NCBI GenBank assembly: GCA_015233265.1
Contig: JADFXZ010000162.1
Location: forward strand, 1 to 5,099
From: Nitrospirota bacterium
GTDB taxonomy: Bacteria; Nitrospirota; Thermodesulfovibrionia; Thermodesulfovibrionales; Magnetobacteriaceae
Length of the DNA: 5,099 nucleotides
Direction: 5' to 3'
The position numbers and the translations under genes were made by a program. Each line of letters begins with the position of its first letter. Positions within the stretch are counted from its first letter, which is position 1. The notes below the pieces were generated by a model. It had not been told where the DNA came from, ran no database searches, and worked only from the letters and a program-made list of their open reading frames with translations. Below, piece by piece: positions 1-5,099 of the stretch.

Positions 1-59
1 CATTGAACGGCTTGCGGGTGCGTGGTCGTGCAGTGGCTTTAATTTATGACTTTAAATAG
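1..59 (+). CDS. C-terminal end of an unrecognised upstream gene (partial)
   Basis: Reading from base 3, the sequence is open to a TAG at 57-59 and gives LNGLRVRGRAVALIYDFK. The alternating hydrophobic pattern and the charged end look like a C-terminal beta strand of a real protein. I do not recognise the family, and 18 residues are too few to assign one. A competing reading from base 2 ends at TGA 47-49, in an ATGA overlap with the ATG at 46, but its residues (IERLAGAWSCSGFNL) look less protein-like. The frame choice is an inference. If the first reading is right, the gene ends 13 bases before the preferred rarA start, consistent with one operon. Confidence 0.4.
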   Translation, partial: LNGLRVRGRAVALIYDFK

Positions 60-62
60 GGA
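58..62 (+). promoter_or_regulatory. Shine-Dalgarno site that decides the rarA start
   Basis: AGGGA lies 10 bases before the TTG at 73, a normal spacing. No comparable purine-rich site precedes the ATG at 46. This supports TTG 73 as the rarA start. The site overlaps the TAG stop of the putative upstream gene, which would favour translational coupling. Confidence 0.5.
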
Positions 63-72
63 TTTAAACATA

Positions 73-1329
73 TTGGACTTATTTAAGGGACATCGTAGTG
101 GGGTTGGTGGCGACCGCCGTGAACAGCCGCTTGCGTGGAGGCTGCGCCCTGCCGATATATCTGAAATAGCCGGTCAGGGACATATACTTTCAAATGGCAA
201 GGCGCTGCATAGTATTATAGAGGACGATAAAGTTGTCTCGCTCGTTCTTTACGGCCCCCCTGGTACAGGGAAAACCGCGCTAGCTCATATTATCGCAGAG
301 AAAACGAAGTCGGTATTTATCGAGATTAACGCAGTAACATCTGGCATTAAAGATATCAGAGAGGCCGCCTCCATCGCCTCGACCTCAAAGACAATAGTAT
401 TTGTCGACGAGATTCACCGCTTTAACAAGGTACAGCAGGACGCCCTCTTGCCCCATATAGAGTCCGGCAGGATTGTCTTAATCGGGGCATCTACCGAAAA
501 TCCGTCATTTGCACTAACACCGGCGCTTGCCTCAAGGACGATTGTCTTCAGGTTTAATCCACTGTCCACAGAGGATATAAAGGGGATTATCCGGCGGGCG
601 TTAACAGATGACAGGGGACTTAAAGGGGCTATAACTCTAAGCGAAGACGCCCTGTCCTATGCTGCCCACATTGCCTGCGGCGATGCGCGTCGTGCCCTAA
701 ATTGTCTTGAGCTGGCCTCTTTATCGGCAAGACACGCGGGTTTAAGCACCATAACTCTTAATCTGATGAAAGACACAGTATCTGACAAGACACCCTACTA
801 TGATGAGACGCAACACTACGACACCATATCTGCTTTTATAAAAAGTATGAGAGGCTCTGACTGTGACGCGGCCGTCTATTGGCTGGCCAAGATGCTCAAC
901 GTGGGCGAGGACCCGCTGTTTATCGCCAGGAGGATAGTCATATGCGCCTCCGAAGACGTAGGAAACGCAGACCCTCACGCTCTTGGAGTTGCCACGGCGG
1001 CATACCTTTGCGTAGAGCGGGTCGGCCTGCCCGAAGCTCGCATCCCCCTCTGTCAGGCGGCTATATACGTAGCGCAGGCACCAAAGAGCAATGCCTGTTA
1101 TCTGGCCATTGAGGCTGCACTTGCAGCAGTGAAAAACGAAGAGATTCAGCCCGTCCCCCTGCATTTAAGGGTCGGCTCCCCGGACTATGAATATCCCCAT
1201 GACTACCCGGGGCATTACTGTAAGCAGTCATATTTAACCAATCCAAAGGTATTTTATGAACCATCTTCACAGGGCTATGAAATTGAGATAAAAAATCGAC
1301 TACAACAGAAGGAGGCACAAACGCAATGA
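73..1329 (+). CDS. rarA: Replication-associated recombination protein A (RarA/MgsA, AAA+ ATPase)
   Basis: RarA is a cytoplasmic AAA+ ATPase of the clamp-loader/Mgs1-WRNIP1 group that acts at stalled replication forks and single-strand DNA gaps. Numbering from TTG 73 (418 residues), it shows PLAWRLRP at about 19-26, Walker A GPPGTGKT at 61-68, Walker B VFVDEIHRFNK at about 109-119, sensor-1 GASTENPSF at 138-146, an arginine-finger SR at 154-155 and sensor-2 GDARRALN at 203-210. The RarA-specific C-terminal part follows, with the conserved stretches ARRIVICASEDVGNADP (about 285-301), APKSNACY (about 336-343) and PLHLR, and a terminal region rich in Tyr and His that includes YPHDYPGHY. Length fits the family (roughly 410-450). 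TTG 73 is preferred over ATG 46 because it gives the common MDLF beginning and has a spaced AGGGA upstream; ATG 46 would add nine residues. The stop overlaps the rny start by four bases. The protein looks intact with no missing motif. Family assignment is very secure; the start is less so. Confidence 0.96.
   Translation: MDLFKGHRSGVGGDRREQPLAWRLRPADISEIAGQGHILSNGKALHSIIEDDKVVSLVLYGPPGTGKTALAHIIAEKTKSVFIEINAVTSGIKDIREAASIASTSKTIVFVDEIHRFNKVQQDALLPHIESGRIVLIGASTENPSFALTPALASRTIVFRFNPLSTEDIKGIIRRALTDDRGLKGAITLSEDALSYAAHIACGDARRALNCLELASLSARHAGLSTITLNLMKDTVSDKTPYYDETQHYDTISAFIKSMRGSDCDAAVYWLAKMLNVGEDPLFIARRIVICASEDVGNADPHALGVATAAYLCVERVGLPEARIPLCQAAIYVAQAPKSNACYLAIEAALAAVKNEEIQPVPLHLRVGSPDYEYPHDYPGHYCKQSYLTNPKVFYEPSSQGYEIEIKNRLQQKEAQTQ
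1309..1315 (+). promoter_or_regulatory. Strong ribosome binding site of rny inside the rarA 3' end
   Basis: AAGGAGG lies 10 bases before the ATG at 1326 and within the last codons of rarA. With the ATGA overlap at 1326-1329 it indicates translationally coupled but independently strong initiation of rny. Confidence 0.8.
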
Positions 1330-2891
1330 CTAGTATCATCCTATACGTGCTGATAGCGATAATCACAGGGGCGGCGGCGGGTCTCGGTGTGTCGTTCTTT
1401 TTCAAAAGAGAATTCAAAAAGAGGTATGAAGCGCTCGAACTCAAACAACAAGACATAATCAGGGAAGCCGAAAGAGAGGCAGAGACAATCAAGCGCGAGG
1501 CACAGGTCGAGGCCAAAGACATCCGTTATCAGACAAAGGCCGAGGCCGAGCGGGAAGTCAAAGAGAAAAAGAACGAATTCAGCCAAATGGAAAAACGCCT
1601 TAGGCACAAGGAAGAAAATCTCGATAAGAAACTCGACCAGTTTGAAAAACGAGACAGCGAACTGATGAGAAAAGAAAAGGAATTCACCAAAAAAGAGCTG
1701 CTCTTTGCAGAGAAAGAAAAACAATACGACAGGCTCATACTGATGGAGATCGAAAAACTGGAAAAGCTCTCCGGCATGACCGCTGAAGAGGCCAAGGCGA
1801 TGCTCTTAAAGAAGGTTGAACAGGAGATTCGCTTCGAGGAAGCCAAACTGATAAAACAAATCGAGCAGGAGGCAAAAGACGAATCTGAAAAGAGGTCGCG
1901 CCACATAATCGGCCTTGCCATTCAAAGATACGCCGGTGAGTATGTATGCGACGCAACGGTCACAGCCGTAAGCCTGCCAAACGAGGAGATGAAGGGACGA
2001 ATCATAGGCAGAGAAGGCAGGAATATCAGGGCGCTTGAGGCGGCCACAGGCGTAGACTTTATTGTTGACGACACGCCTGAGGCGGTAACGCTATCGGGGT
2101 TTGACCCGGTGAGGCGGGAAATCGCGAGGATTTCACTTGAGCGTCTGATCTCAGACGGCAGGATTCACCCTGCAAGAATCGAAGAAATAGTGGAAAAGGT
2201 TCGTAAGGAAGTCAACAACGCCATGCGGGAGGAGGGCGAGAAGGCCGTGTTTGACCTCGGACTCACGGGTGTGCATCCGGAGTTTATCAAGCTCCTAGGG
2301 CGGCTTAAATACAGGACATCATATGGGCAGAATGTCCTTCAGCACTCGCGCGAGGTGGCCTATTTCTCAGGCATGATGGCTGGCGAGCTAAAGGCGGACG
2401 TAAAGTTGGCTAAGCGGGCTGGCCTCTTGCATGACATAGGCAAGGCGGTTGACCATGAATTTGAGGGAGCGCACCACGAAATCGGCGCCTCTATCGCCAG
2501 AAAATACGGCGAAGACGAAAGGATAATAAATGCGATGCTTGTCCATCACGGTGACGGCGACCCGATATGTGTGGAGTCTGCGCTGGTAACGGCGGCTGAC
2601 GCCCTGTCAGCGGCACGCCCCGGTGTGCGTAGAGAAAGCATAGAAAATTATATCAAGCGCCTTGAAAAACTTGAGGATATTGCTATGTCCTACGAGGGCG
2701 TAGATAAGTGCTATGCCATACAGGCAGGTAGAGAGGTGCGCATCATTGTGAAGCCAGAGGACACGACAGACGAGATGTCCCACCTGATCTCGCGCGAAAT
2801 CGCAAAGAAAATAGAGTCCGAGATGACCTACCCCGGGCAGATTAAAATTATGGTCATCAGAGAGTCCAGATTCGTAGAGTACGCCAAATAA
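1326..2891 (+). CDS. rny: Ribonuclease Y (membrane-anchored endoribonuclease)
   Basis: RNase Y is an endoribonuclease that starts mRNA decay and processing at the inner face of the cytoplasmic membrane. The 521 residues match the family's usual length (about 510-530) and architecture. There is one N-terminal membrane helix at about 3-26 followed by basic residues (KREFKKR). A long, highly charged Glu/Lys/Arg coiled coil spans about 30-190. A KH RNA-binding domain at about 207-275 carries GRIIGREGRNIRALE (224-238). The HD phosphohydrolase domain spans about 335-430, with H340, the H369-D370 pair in LLHDIGKAVDHE, HH at 383-384, HH at 407-408 and D424 as likely metal ligands. The C-terminus RFVEYAK is typical. 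It overlaps rarA by four bases and is followed eight bases later by the ymdB-type gene, a known rny neighbour in Bacillus subtilis. All expected motifs are present. Direct regulation is not visible; expression is probably from an operon promoter upstream of the window. Confidence 0.98.
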   Translation: MTSIILYVLIAIITGAAAGLGVSFFFKREFKKRYEALELKQQDIIREAEREAETIKREAQVEAKDIRYQTKAEAEREVKEKKNEFSQMEKRLRHKEENLDKKLDQFEKRDSELMRKEKEFTKKELLFAEKEKQYDRLILMEIEKLEKLSGMTAEEAKAMLLKKVEQEIRFEEAKLIKQIEQEAKDESEKRSRHIIGLAIQRYAGEYVCDATVTAVSLPNEEMKGRIIGREGRNIRALEAATGVDFIVDDTPEAVTLSGFDPVRREIARISLERLISDGRIHPARIEEIVEKVRKEVNNAMREEGEKAVFDLGLTGVHPEFIKLLGRLKYRTSYGQNVLQHSREVAYFSGMMAGELKADVKLAKRAGLLHDIGKAVDHEFEGAHHEIGASIARKYGEDERIINAMLVHHGDGDPICVESALVTAADALSAARPGVRRESIENYIKRLEKLEDIAMSYEGVDKCYAIQAGREVRIIVKPEDTTDEMSHLISREIAKKIESEMTYPGQIKIMVIRESRFVEYAK

Positions 2892-2899
2892 GGGACTTT

Positions 2900-3682
2900 A
2901 TGAACGCGTTATTCATAGGAGACATTATTGGCAGGCCGGGCAGGGTGTTAGTGCGTAACTTCCTGCCTGAGCTTGTGCAGCGCGAAGACATATCTTTTGT
3001 CGTAGCCAACGGGGAGAACTCAGCGGGCGGATTTGGTATAACCGAAAAGACCGCCAATGAGTTATTCGACTGTGGTGTGCATGTTCTGACTACCGGTAAC
3101 CACGTATGGGACAAGAAAGAGGCCGTAGTGCTTATCTCAAAAGAGGACAGGATACTCAGACCGCTAAACTATGCCCCCGGCGTTCCTGGGTTTGGAAGTA
3201 TAGTCTACAGCCTGAGAAATGGACTGAAGGCGGCGGTAGTCAATCTCGCTGGCAGGGTGTTTATGGCACCGTCAGATTGCCCGTTTAGGACCGTTATGCC
3301 GGCCATAGAGGAGATAAAAAGGCATACGAATATAATAATCGTTGACATGCACGCAGAGGCGACATCCGAAAAACAGGCACTTGGGTACTACCTAAACGGC
3401 AAAGTAAGCGCCGTTATAGGCACTCACACCCATGTTCAAACCGCGGACGCCCAAATCCTCTCAAACCAAACGGCATATATAACCGACGTTGGTATGACTG
3501 GCCCGGCCATGAGCGTCATAGGTGTGAAGACATCGCAAATAATCGAAAAGTTTTTGACGCAAATTCCTGTGAAATATGAAGTTGCCACAGGAAGGGGTAT
3601 CTTTTGTGCCGCTATAATTCAGATAGATGACTTAACAGGCCGCTCTTCGGCGATAAAACGACTAATGCTGCATCACGACTAA
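2900..3682 (+). CDS. ymdB: YmdB-type metallophosphoesterase (TIGR00282 family, 2',3'-cyclic nucleotide phosphodiesterase candidate)
   Basis: This is a 260-residue dinuclear-metal phosphoesterase of the YmdB/DR1281 family, of normal length for the family. The B. subtilis member hydrolyses 2',3'-cAMP in vitro and affects biofilm and motility gene expression; the same substrate here is inferred from homology. Visible metal-site residues are D8 (FIGDIIGRPGR), E39 and N40 (NGENSAGGFGIT), N67 and H68 (TGNHVWD), H151 (DMHAEATSEK), and H176 and H178 (GTHTHVQTAD). DVGMTGP at 196-202 is another family signature. There is no signal peptide or membrane helix, so it should be cytoplasmic. The ATG at 2900 has AGGG at 2891-2894 overlapping the rny stop codon, five bases upstream, so translation is likely coupled to rny. 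The rny-ymdB order is widely conserved and suggests a shared link to RNA turnover. No defect is seen. Confidence 0.95.
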   Translation: MNALFIGDIIGRPGRVLVRNFLPELVQREDISFVVANGENSAGGFGITEKTANELFDCGVHVLTTGNHVWDKKEAVVLISKEDRILRPLNYAPGVPGFGSIVYSLRNGLKAAVVNLAGRVFMAPSDCPFRTVMPAIEEIKRHTNIIIVDMHAEATSEKQALGYYLNGKVSAVIGTHTHVQTADAQILSNQTAYITDVGMTGPAMSVIGVKTSQIIEKFLTQIPVKYEVATGRGIFCAAIIQIDDLTGRSSAIKRLMLHHD

Positions 3683-3683
3683 G

Positions 3684-3690
3684 AAGGAGG
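3684..3690 (+). promoter_or_regulatory. Strong ribosome binding site of the OsmC-family gene
   Basis: AAGGAGG sits nine bases before the ATG at 3700, in the 17-base gap after the ymdB stop. It is one of the two strongest Shine-Dalgarno matches in the window, and suggests efficient translation of this gene compared with ymdB and pgpA. Confidence 0.8.
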
Positions 3691-3699
3691 ATTTTCTAC

Positions 3700-4116
3700 A
3701 TGAAGGCAAAGCTGACCTATGTCGATGGAATGAAATTTGTAGCGGAGGCCGACTCCGGGCACGCCATAGTGCTTGACGCAGACCATGAAAACGGTGGAGA
3801 CGATTCAGGGTTGAGGCCCTCTGAGCTGCTGCTGATTGCCACTGGCGGCTGTTCCGCTATGGACGTAATCTCAATCTTAAAGAAGAAGAAGCAAGAAGTT
3901 ACGGGATTTGAAATCAATGTCTCTGGCGACAAGGTGGCAAGCCATCCTAAGCGCTTTGAGAAGGTCATTGTTGAGTATGTCATCAAGGGCAAGAACATCT
4001 CCGATGAGGCCGTAAAGCGCGCCGTTGAGCTGTCTATGACAAAGTACTGCTCCGTAAAGGCGACAATCGACGGGGGTGTACCGGTTGAGTACACGCACAG
4101 AATAATTGAACAGTAG
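3700..4116 (+). CDS. OsmC/Ohr-family protein (YhfA-like thiol peroxidase candidate)
   Basis: The 138-residue product matches the OsmC superfamily of small, dimeric cytoplasmic proteins, many of which reduce organic or lipid hydroperoxides through a cysteine pair. The diagnostic centre is RPSELLLIATGGCSAMD at 39-55, with the first cysteine at C51. The second is C117 in TKYCSVKATI. The 66-residue spacing matches that of the catalytic cysteines of E. coli OsmC as I recall them. R39 and E42 lie in the usual active-site helix. The N-terminal strands (KAKLTYVDGMKFVAEA) and the C-terminal strand fit the OsmC fold. The short form and sequence resemble the YhfA subgroup more than Ohr, but peroxidase activity is inferred and the physiological substrate is unknown. 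Translation starts at ATG 3700 behind AAGGAGG. The last 11 bases overlap the start of pgpA. Its presence between an RNA phosphodiesterase and a lipid enzyme does not reveal a specific partner. Confidence 0.9.
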   Translation: MKAKLTYVDGMKFVAEADSGHAIVLDADHENGGDDSGLRPSELLLIATGGCSAMDVISILKKKKQEVTGFEINVSGDKVASHPKRFEKVIVEYVIKGKNISDEAVKRAVELSMTKYCSVKATIDGGVPVEYTHRIIEQ

Positions 4117-4570
4117 CCTGTGGCAAAAGATACTGTCAAACATAGCCACTGTATGGTTTGTAGGATACGCGCCGATTGCCTCGGGGACGTTTGGGACATT
4201 GGCGGCGTTGATATTTTTTGTGGTGTTTTGGCCGTCGGACTTCACGCTTTTAGTAATCACAGCCGTTGTAATTATAGTTGGCGCACTGGCAGCCCATGCG
4301 GCCGAGGGATATTTTAGTGAAAAGGACAGCGGCAAAATTGTAATCGACGAGGTTGCGGGGTTTTTCGTATCTATATTATACGTGCCAAAGGGCTTTGTCG
4401 TCATGGCTTTGGCATTTTTTCTTTTCAGGGCATTTGACATAATAAAGCCCCCGCCGGTTAATTACATGGAGCGGATAAGGGGCGGAGCAGGCGTAATGCT
4501 TGACGATGTGGCAGCTGGCCTCTACGTCAACATAATACTACAGATAGCAACTAGAATGAGGTTTTTCTAA
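4106..4570 (+). CDS. pgpA: Phosphatidylglycerophosphatase A (PgpA)
   Basis: PgpA removes the phosphate of phosphatidylglycerophosphate to make phosphatidylglycerol at the inner membrane. The 154 residues fit the family (about 150-170). Family signatures are GYAPIASGTFGTLAAL at 20-35, KIVIDEVAGFF at 77-87 with acidic D81-E82, FRAFDIIKPPPV at 107-118 and GGAGVMLDDVAAG at 126-138 with D133-D134. Hydrophobic membrane segments lie at about 31-42, 46-64, 83-107 and 135-148. The start is taken as TTG 4106: the in-frame codon just before it (4103-4105) is TAA, so nothing upstream is possible, and it gives the normal distance to the first motif. It lies inside the end of the OsmC gene, 11 bases before that stop ends, with no clear Shine-Dalgarno site, so initiation probably depends on ribosomes finishing the OsmC gene. 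A CTG at 4118 is a less likely alternative. One small deviation is Ser at position 26 of APIASGT where Pro is usual. The family call is secure. Confidence 0.93.
   Translation: MNSSLWQKILSNIATVWFVGYAPIASGTFGTLAALIFFVVFWPSDFTLLVITAVVIIVGALAAHAAEGYFSEKDSGKIVIDEVAGFFVSILYVPKGFVVMALAFFLFRAFDIIKPPPVNYMERIRGGAGVMLDDVAAGLYVNIILQIATRMRFF
4557..4561 (+). promoter_or_regulatory. Ribosome binding site of thpR in the pgpA 3' end
   Basis: TGAGG lies eight bases before the ATG at 4570, which shares one base with the pgpA stop (TAATG, 4568-4572). The arrangement is typical of coupled stop-start translation and fixes the thpR start. Confidence 0.65.
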
Positions 4571-5064
4571 TGATTCACAGGACATTTATAGCAATAGACA
4601 TATCGGAGCAACAGAGGGCAGAAATAGGGCAGATGATTGACACACTCAAACACACCCGCAGTGGAGTCAGATGGGTACGGCCGGAAAACCTCCATCTGAC
4701 CGTAAAGTTTCTGGGCGACACAGACGATGCCTCCATAGTTACAATTGCTGCCGCATTAAATGAGCTGTCTGGCAAGTGCGCCCCTTTCCAAATAGAACTA
4801 AGGCAAATCAGTGCGTTTTCAAGCCTCAAAAGACCAGATGTAATCTGGATAGGTGTAACAAAATCCCCTGAGTTAGGGGCCCTTGCTGCTGGCATCGAGC
4901 AAAAACTATCCCTGATAGGATTTAAGAAAGAGGACAGGCCATATTCTGCTCATTTGACAATAGCACGAGTGAAAAACAGAAGGGTTACAATGAAATCTAT
5001 GAACAACAAACGGCTCTGTCCGACAAGGCCTTTGGCGTATGCGATGTGCCGGAGGTTACGCTGA
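4570..5064 (+). CDS. thpR: RNA 2',3'-cyclic phosphodiesterase ThpR (2H family, LigT-like), frame-shifted near its C-terminus
   Basis: ThpR opens 2',3'-cyclic phosphates on RNA ends; in vitro the family can also reversibly join tRNA halves by 2'-5' bonds. The 2H signatures are both present: HLTV at 42-45, within the RWVRPENLHLTVKFLGD context (34-50), and HLTI at 128-131, within RPYSAHLTIARVK (123-135). RTFIAIDI at 4-11 is the typical N-terminus. After K135 family similarity ends: this frame reads an Arg-rich 29-residue tail (NRRVTMKSMNNK onward) to a TGA at 5062-5064, giving 164 residues. The -1 frame from the A-run at 4972-4976 supplies the missing family C-terminus, so the natural product is most likely at least 177 residues and extends past the window. 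Both catalytic motifs lie before the break, but the truncated form loses the last strands of the fold. The gene overlaps pgpA by one base and is cytoplasmic, with no signal sequence. Confidence 0.9.
   Translation: MIHRTFIAIDISEQQRAEIGQMIDTLKHTRSGVRWVRPENLHLTVKFLGDTDDASIVTIAAALNELSGKCAPFQIELRQISAFSSLKRPDVIWIGVTKSPELGALAAGIEQKLSLIGFKKEDRPYSAHLTIARVKNRRVTMKSMNNKRLCPTRPLAYAMCRRLR
4972..4976 (+). other. Probable frameshift point in thpR (A5 run, one A apparently missing)
   Basis: The codons read GTG AAA AAC AGA AGG. Adding one A to the run gives V-K-K-Q-K-G-Y-N-E-I, which runs directly into the ThpR C-terminal pattern. The local heptamer in frame is G_AAA_AAC, which lacks the first A of a canonical A_AAA_AAC slippery site, so programmed -1 slippage is weakly supported. 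The exact position within about 4970-4983 cannot be fixed from the sequence alone. Confidence 0.75.
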
Positions 5065-5099
5065 TGAAAAGCGATTTAACACCGGAGGGGGCAAGATAT
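4974..5099 (+). pseudogene. thpR: Displaced C-terminal part of thpR in the -1 frame, cut by the window edge
   Basis: This frame is open to the end of the window and reads KQKGYNEIYEQQTALSDKAF, then GVC, then DVPEVTLMKSDLTPEGARY. The last part matches the usual ThpR ending (a V-x-L-M-x-S-x-L-x-P-x-G-A-x-Y pattern), so it belongs to the same gene as the frame starting at 4570. Joining the two gives 177 residues at the window edge, near the normal family length of about 175-190. Whether the gene is truly broken or the assembly lacks one base cannot be decided here. Confidence 0.8.

Noticed and set aside
1341..1956. Several - strand open frames opposite the RNase Y coiled coil, rich in Phe, Leu and Ser
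   Set aside because: Glu/Lys-rich coiled-coil codons read backwards give Phe/Leu/Ser-rich frames. The hydrophobic look is an artefact and not a membrane protein.
3717..4199. A 160-codon open frame on the - strand opposite the OsmC gene
   Set aside because: It is almost wholly antisense to a well-supported gene, and its Ser/Thr/Phe-rich composition is that of a complementary-strand shadow.
4120..4317. A GTG-started 65-codon frame right after the OsmC stop
   Set aside because: It lies out of frame inside pgpA, has Cys/His-rich sequence without a recognised motif, and competes with a gene that has all PgpA signatures.
3877..4440. A 187-codon open frame on the - strand across the OsmC gene and pgpA
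   Set aside because: It lies antisense to two genes with clear family motifs, spans their junction and has no recognisable domain or binding site. It is a by-product of codon use on the + strand.
4978..4983. Tandem AGA-AGG codons as a +1 recoding site in thpR
   Set aside because: A +1 shift would not reach the ThpR C-terminal frame, which is -1. The Arg codons most likely appear only because this stretch is read out of frame.
5064..5099. A new gene starting at ATG 5064
   Set aside because: Its residues MKSDLTPEGARY, with the codons just upstream in the same frame, match the ThpR C-terminus, so this is the displaced end of thpR. Restart is kept only as a low-probability finding.
1..5099. Search for terminators, promoters, tRNA or rRNA genes, CRISPR repeats, inverted repeats and mobile elements
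   Set aside because: The gaps between genes are at most 17 bases, and by eye no hairpin with a T-run, repeated spacer pattern or transposase motif stands out on either strand.

Overview
The window is a compact bacterial operon-like run of six genes, all on the + strand, covering almost every base. The order is rarA, rny, ymdB-type phosphodiesterase, OsmC-family protein, pgpA, then thpR, which runs to the right edge. A 59-base scrap of an upstream gene probably occupies the left edge. Junctions are very tight: a 4-base ATGA overlap (rarA/rny), gaps of 8 and 17 bases (rny/ymdB, ymdB/osmC), an 11-base overlap (osmC/pgpA) and a 1-base TAATG overlap (pgpA/thpR). No intergenic space is large enough for a promoter or terminator, so the genes are probably co-transcribed from a promoter left of the window.

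The organism is a bacterium of mid GC content that uses Shine-Dalgarno signals. Membrane-anchored RNase Y next to a YmdB-type phosphodiesterase is seen in Firmicutes and also in several Gram-negative diderm lineages. The pgpA and thpR pair, and codon use that is not AT-rich, lean towards a Nitrospirota- or Desulfobacterota-like source. This assignment is an inference with low confidence.

Region by region: 1-59 is the probable tail of an unrecognised protein. 73-1329 encodes the replication-fork AAA+ ATPase RarA, for which a TTG start at 73 is favoured over the ATG at 46. 1326-2891 encodes RNase Y. 2900-3682 encodes a metallophosphoesterase that in characterised relatives hydrolyses 2',3'-cyclic nucleotides. 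3700-4116 encodes an OsmC-family thiol protein. 4106-4570 encodes phosphatidylglycerophosphatase A with a TTG start. 4570-5099 encodes the RNA 2',3'-cyclic phosphodiesterase ThpR.

The main anomaly is in thpR. Its reading frame is broken at a run of five A's (4972-4976). The upstream frame ends at an early TGA (5062-5064), while the -1 frame continues the normal ThpR C-terminus to the window edge. A single missing A explains this completely. It could be a sequencing error, a real mutation, or less likely recoding. I found no mobile element, CRISPR array, RNA gene or clear undescribed system. Functionally the run mixes housekeeping jobs: fork maintenance, mRNA decay, cyclic-phosphate hydrolysis, peroxide or thiol chemistry, and phospholipid synthesis.
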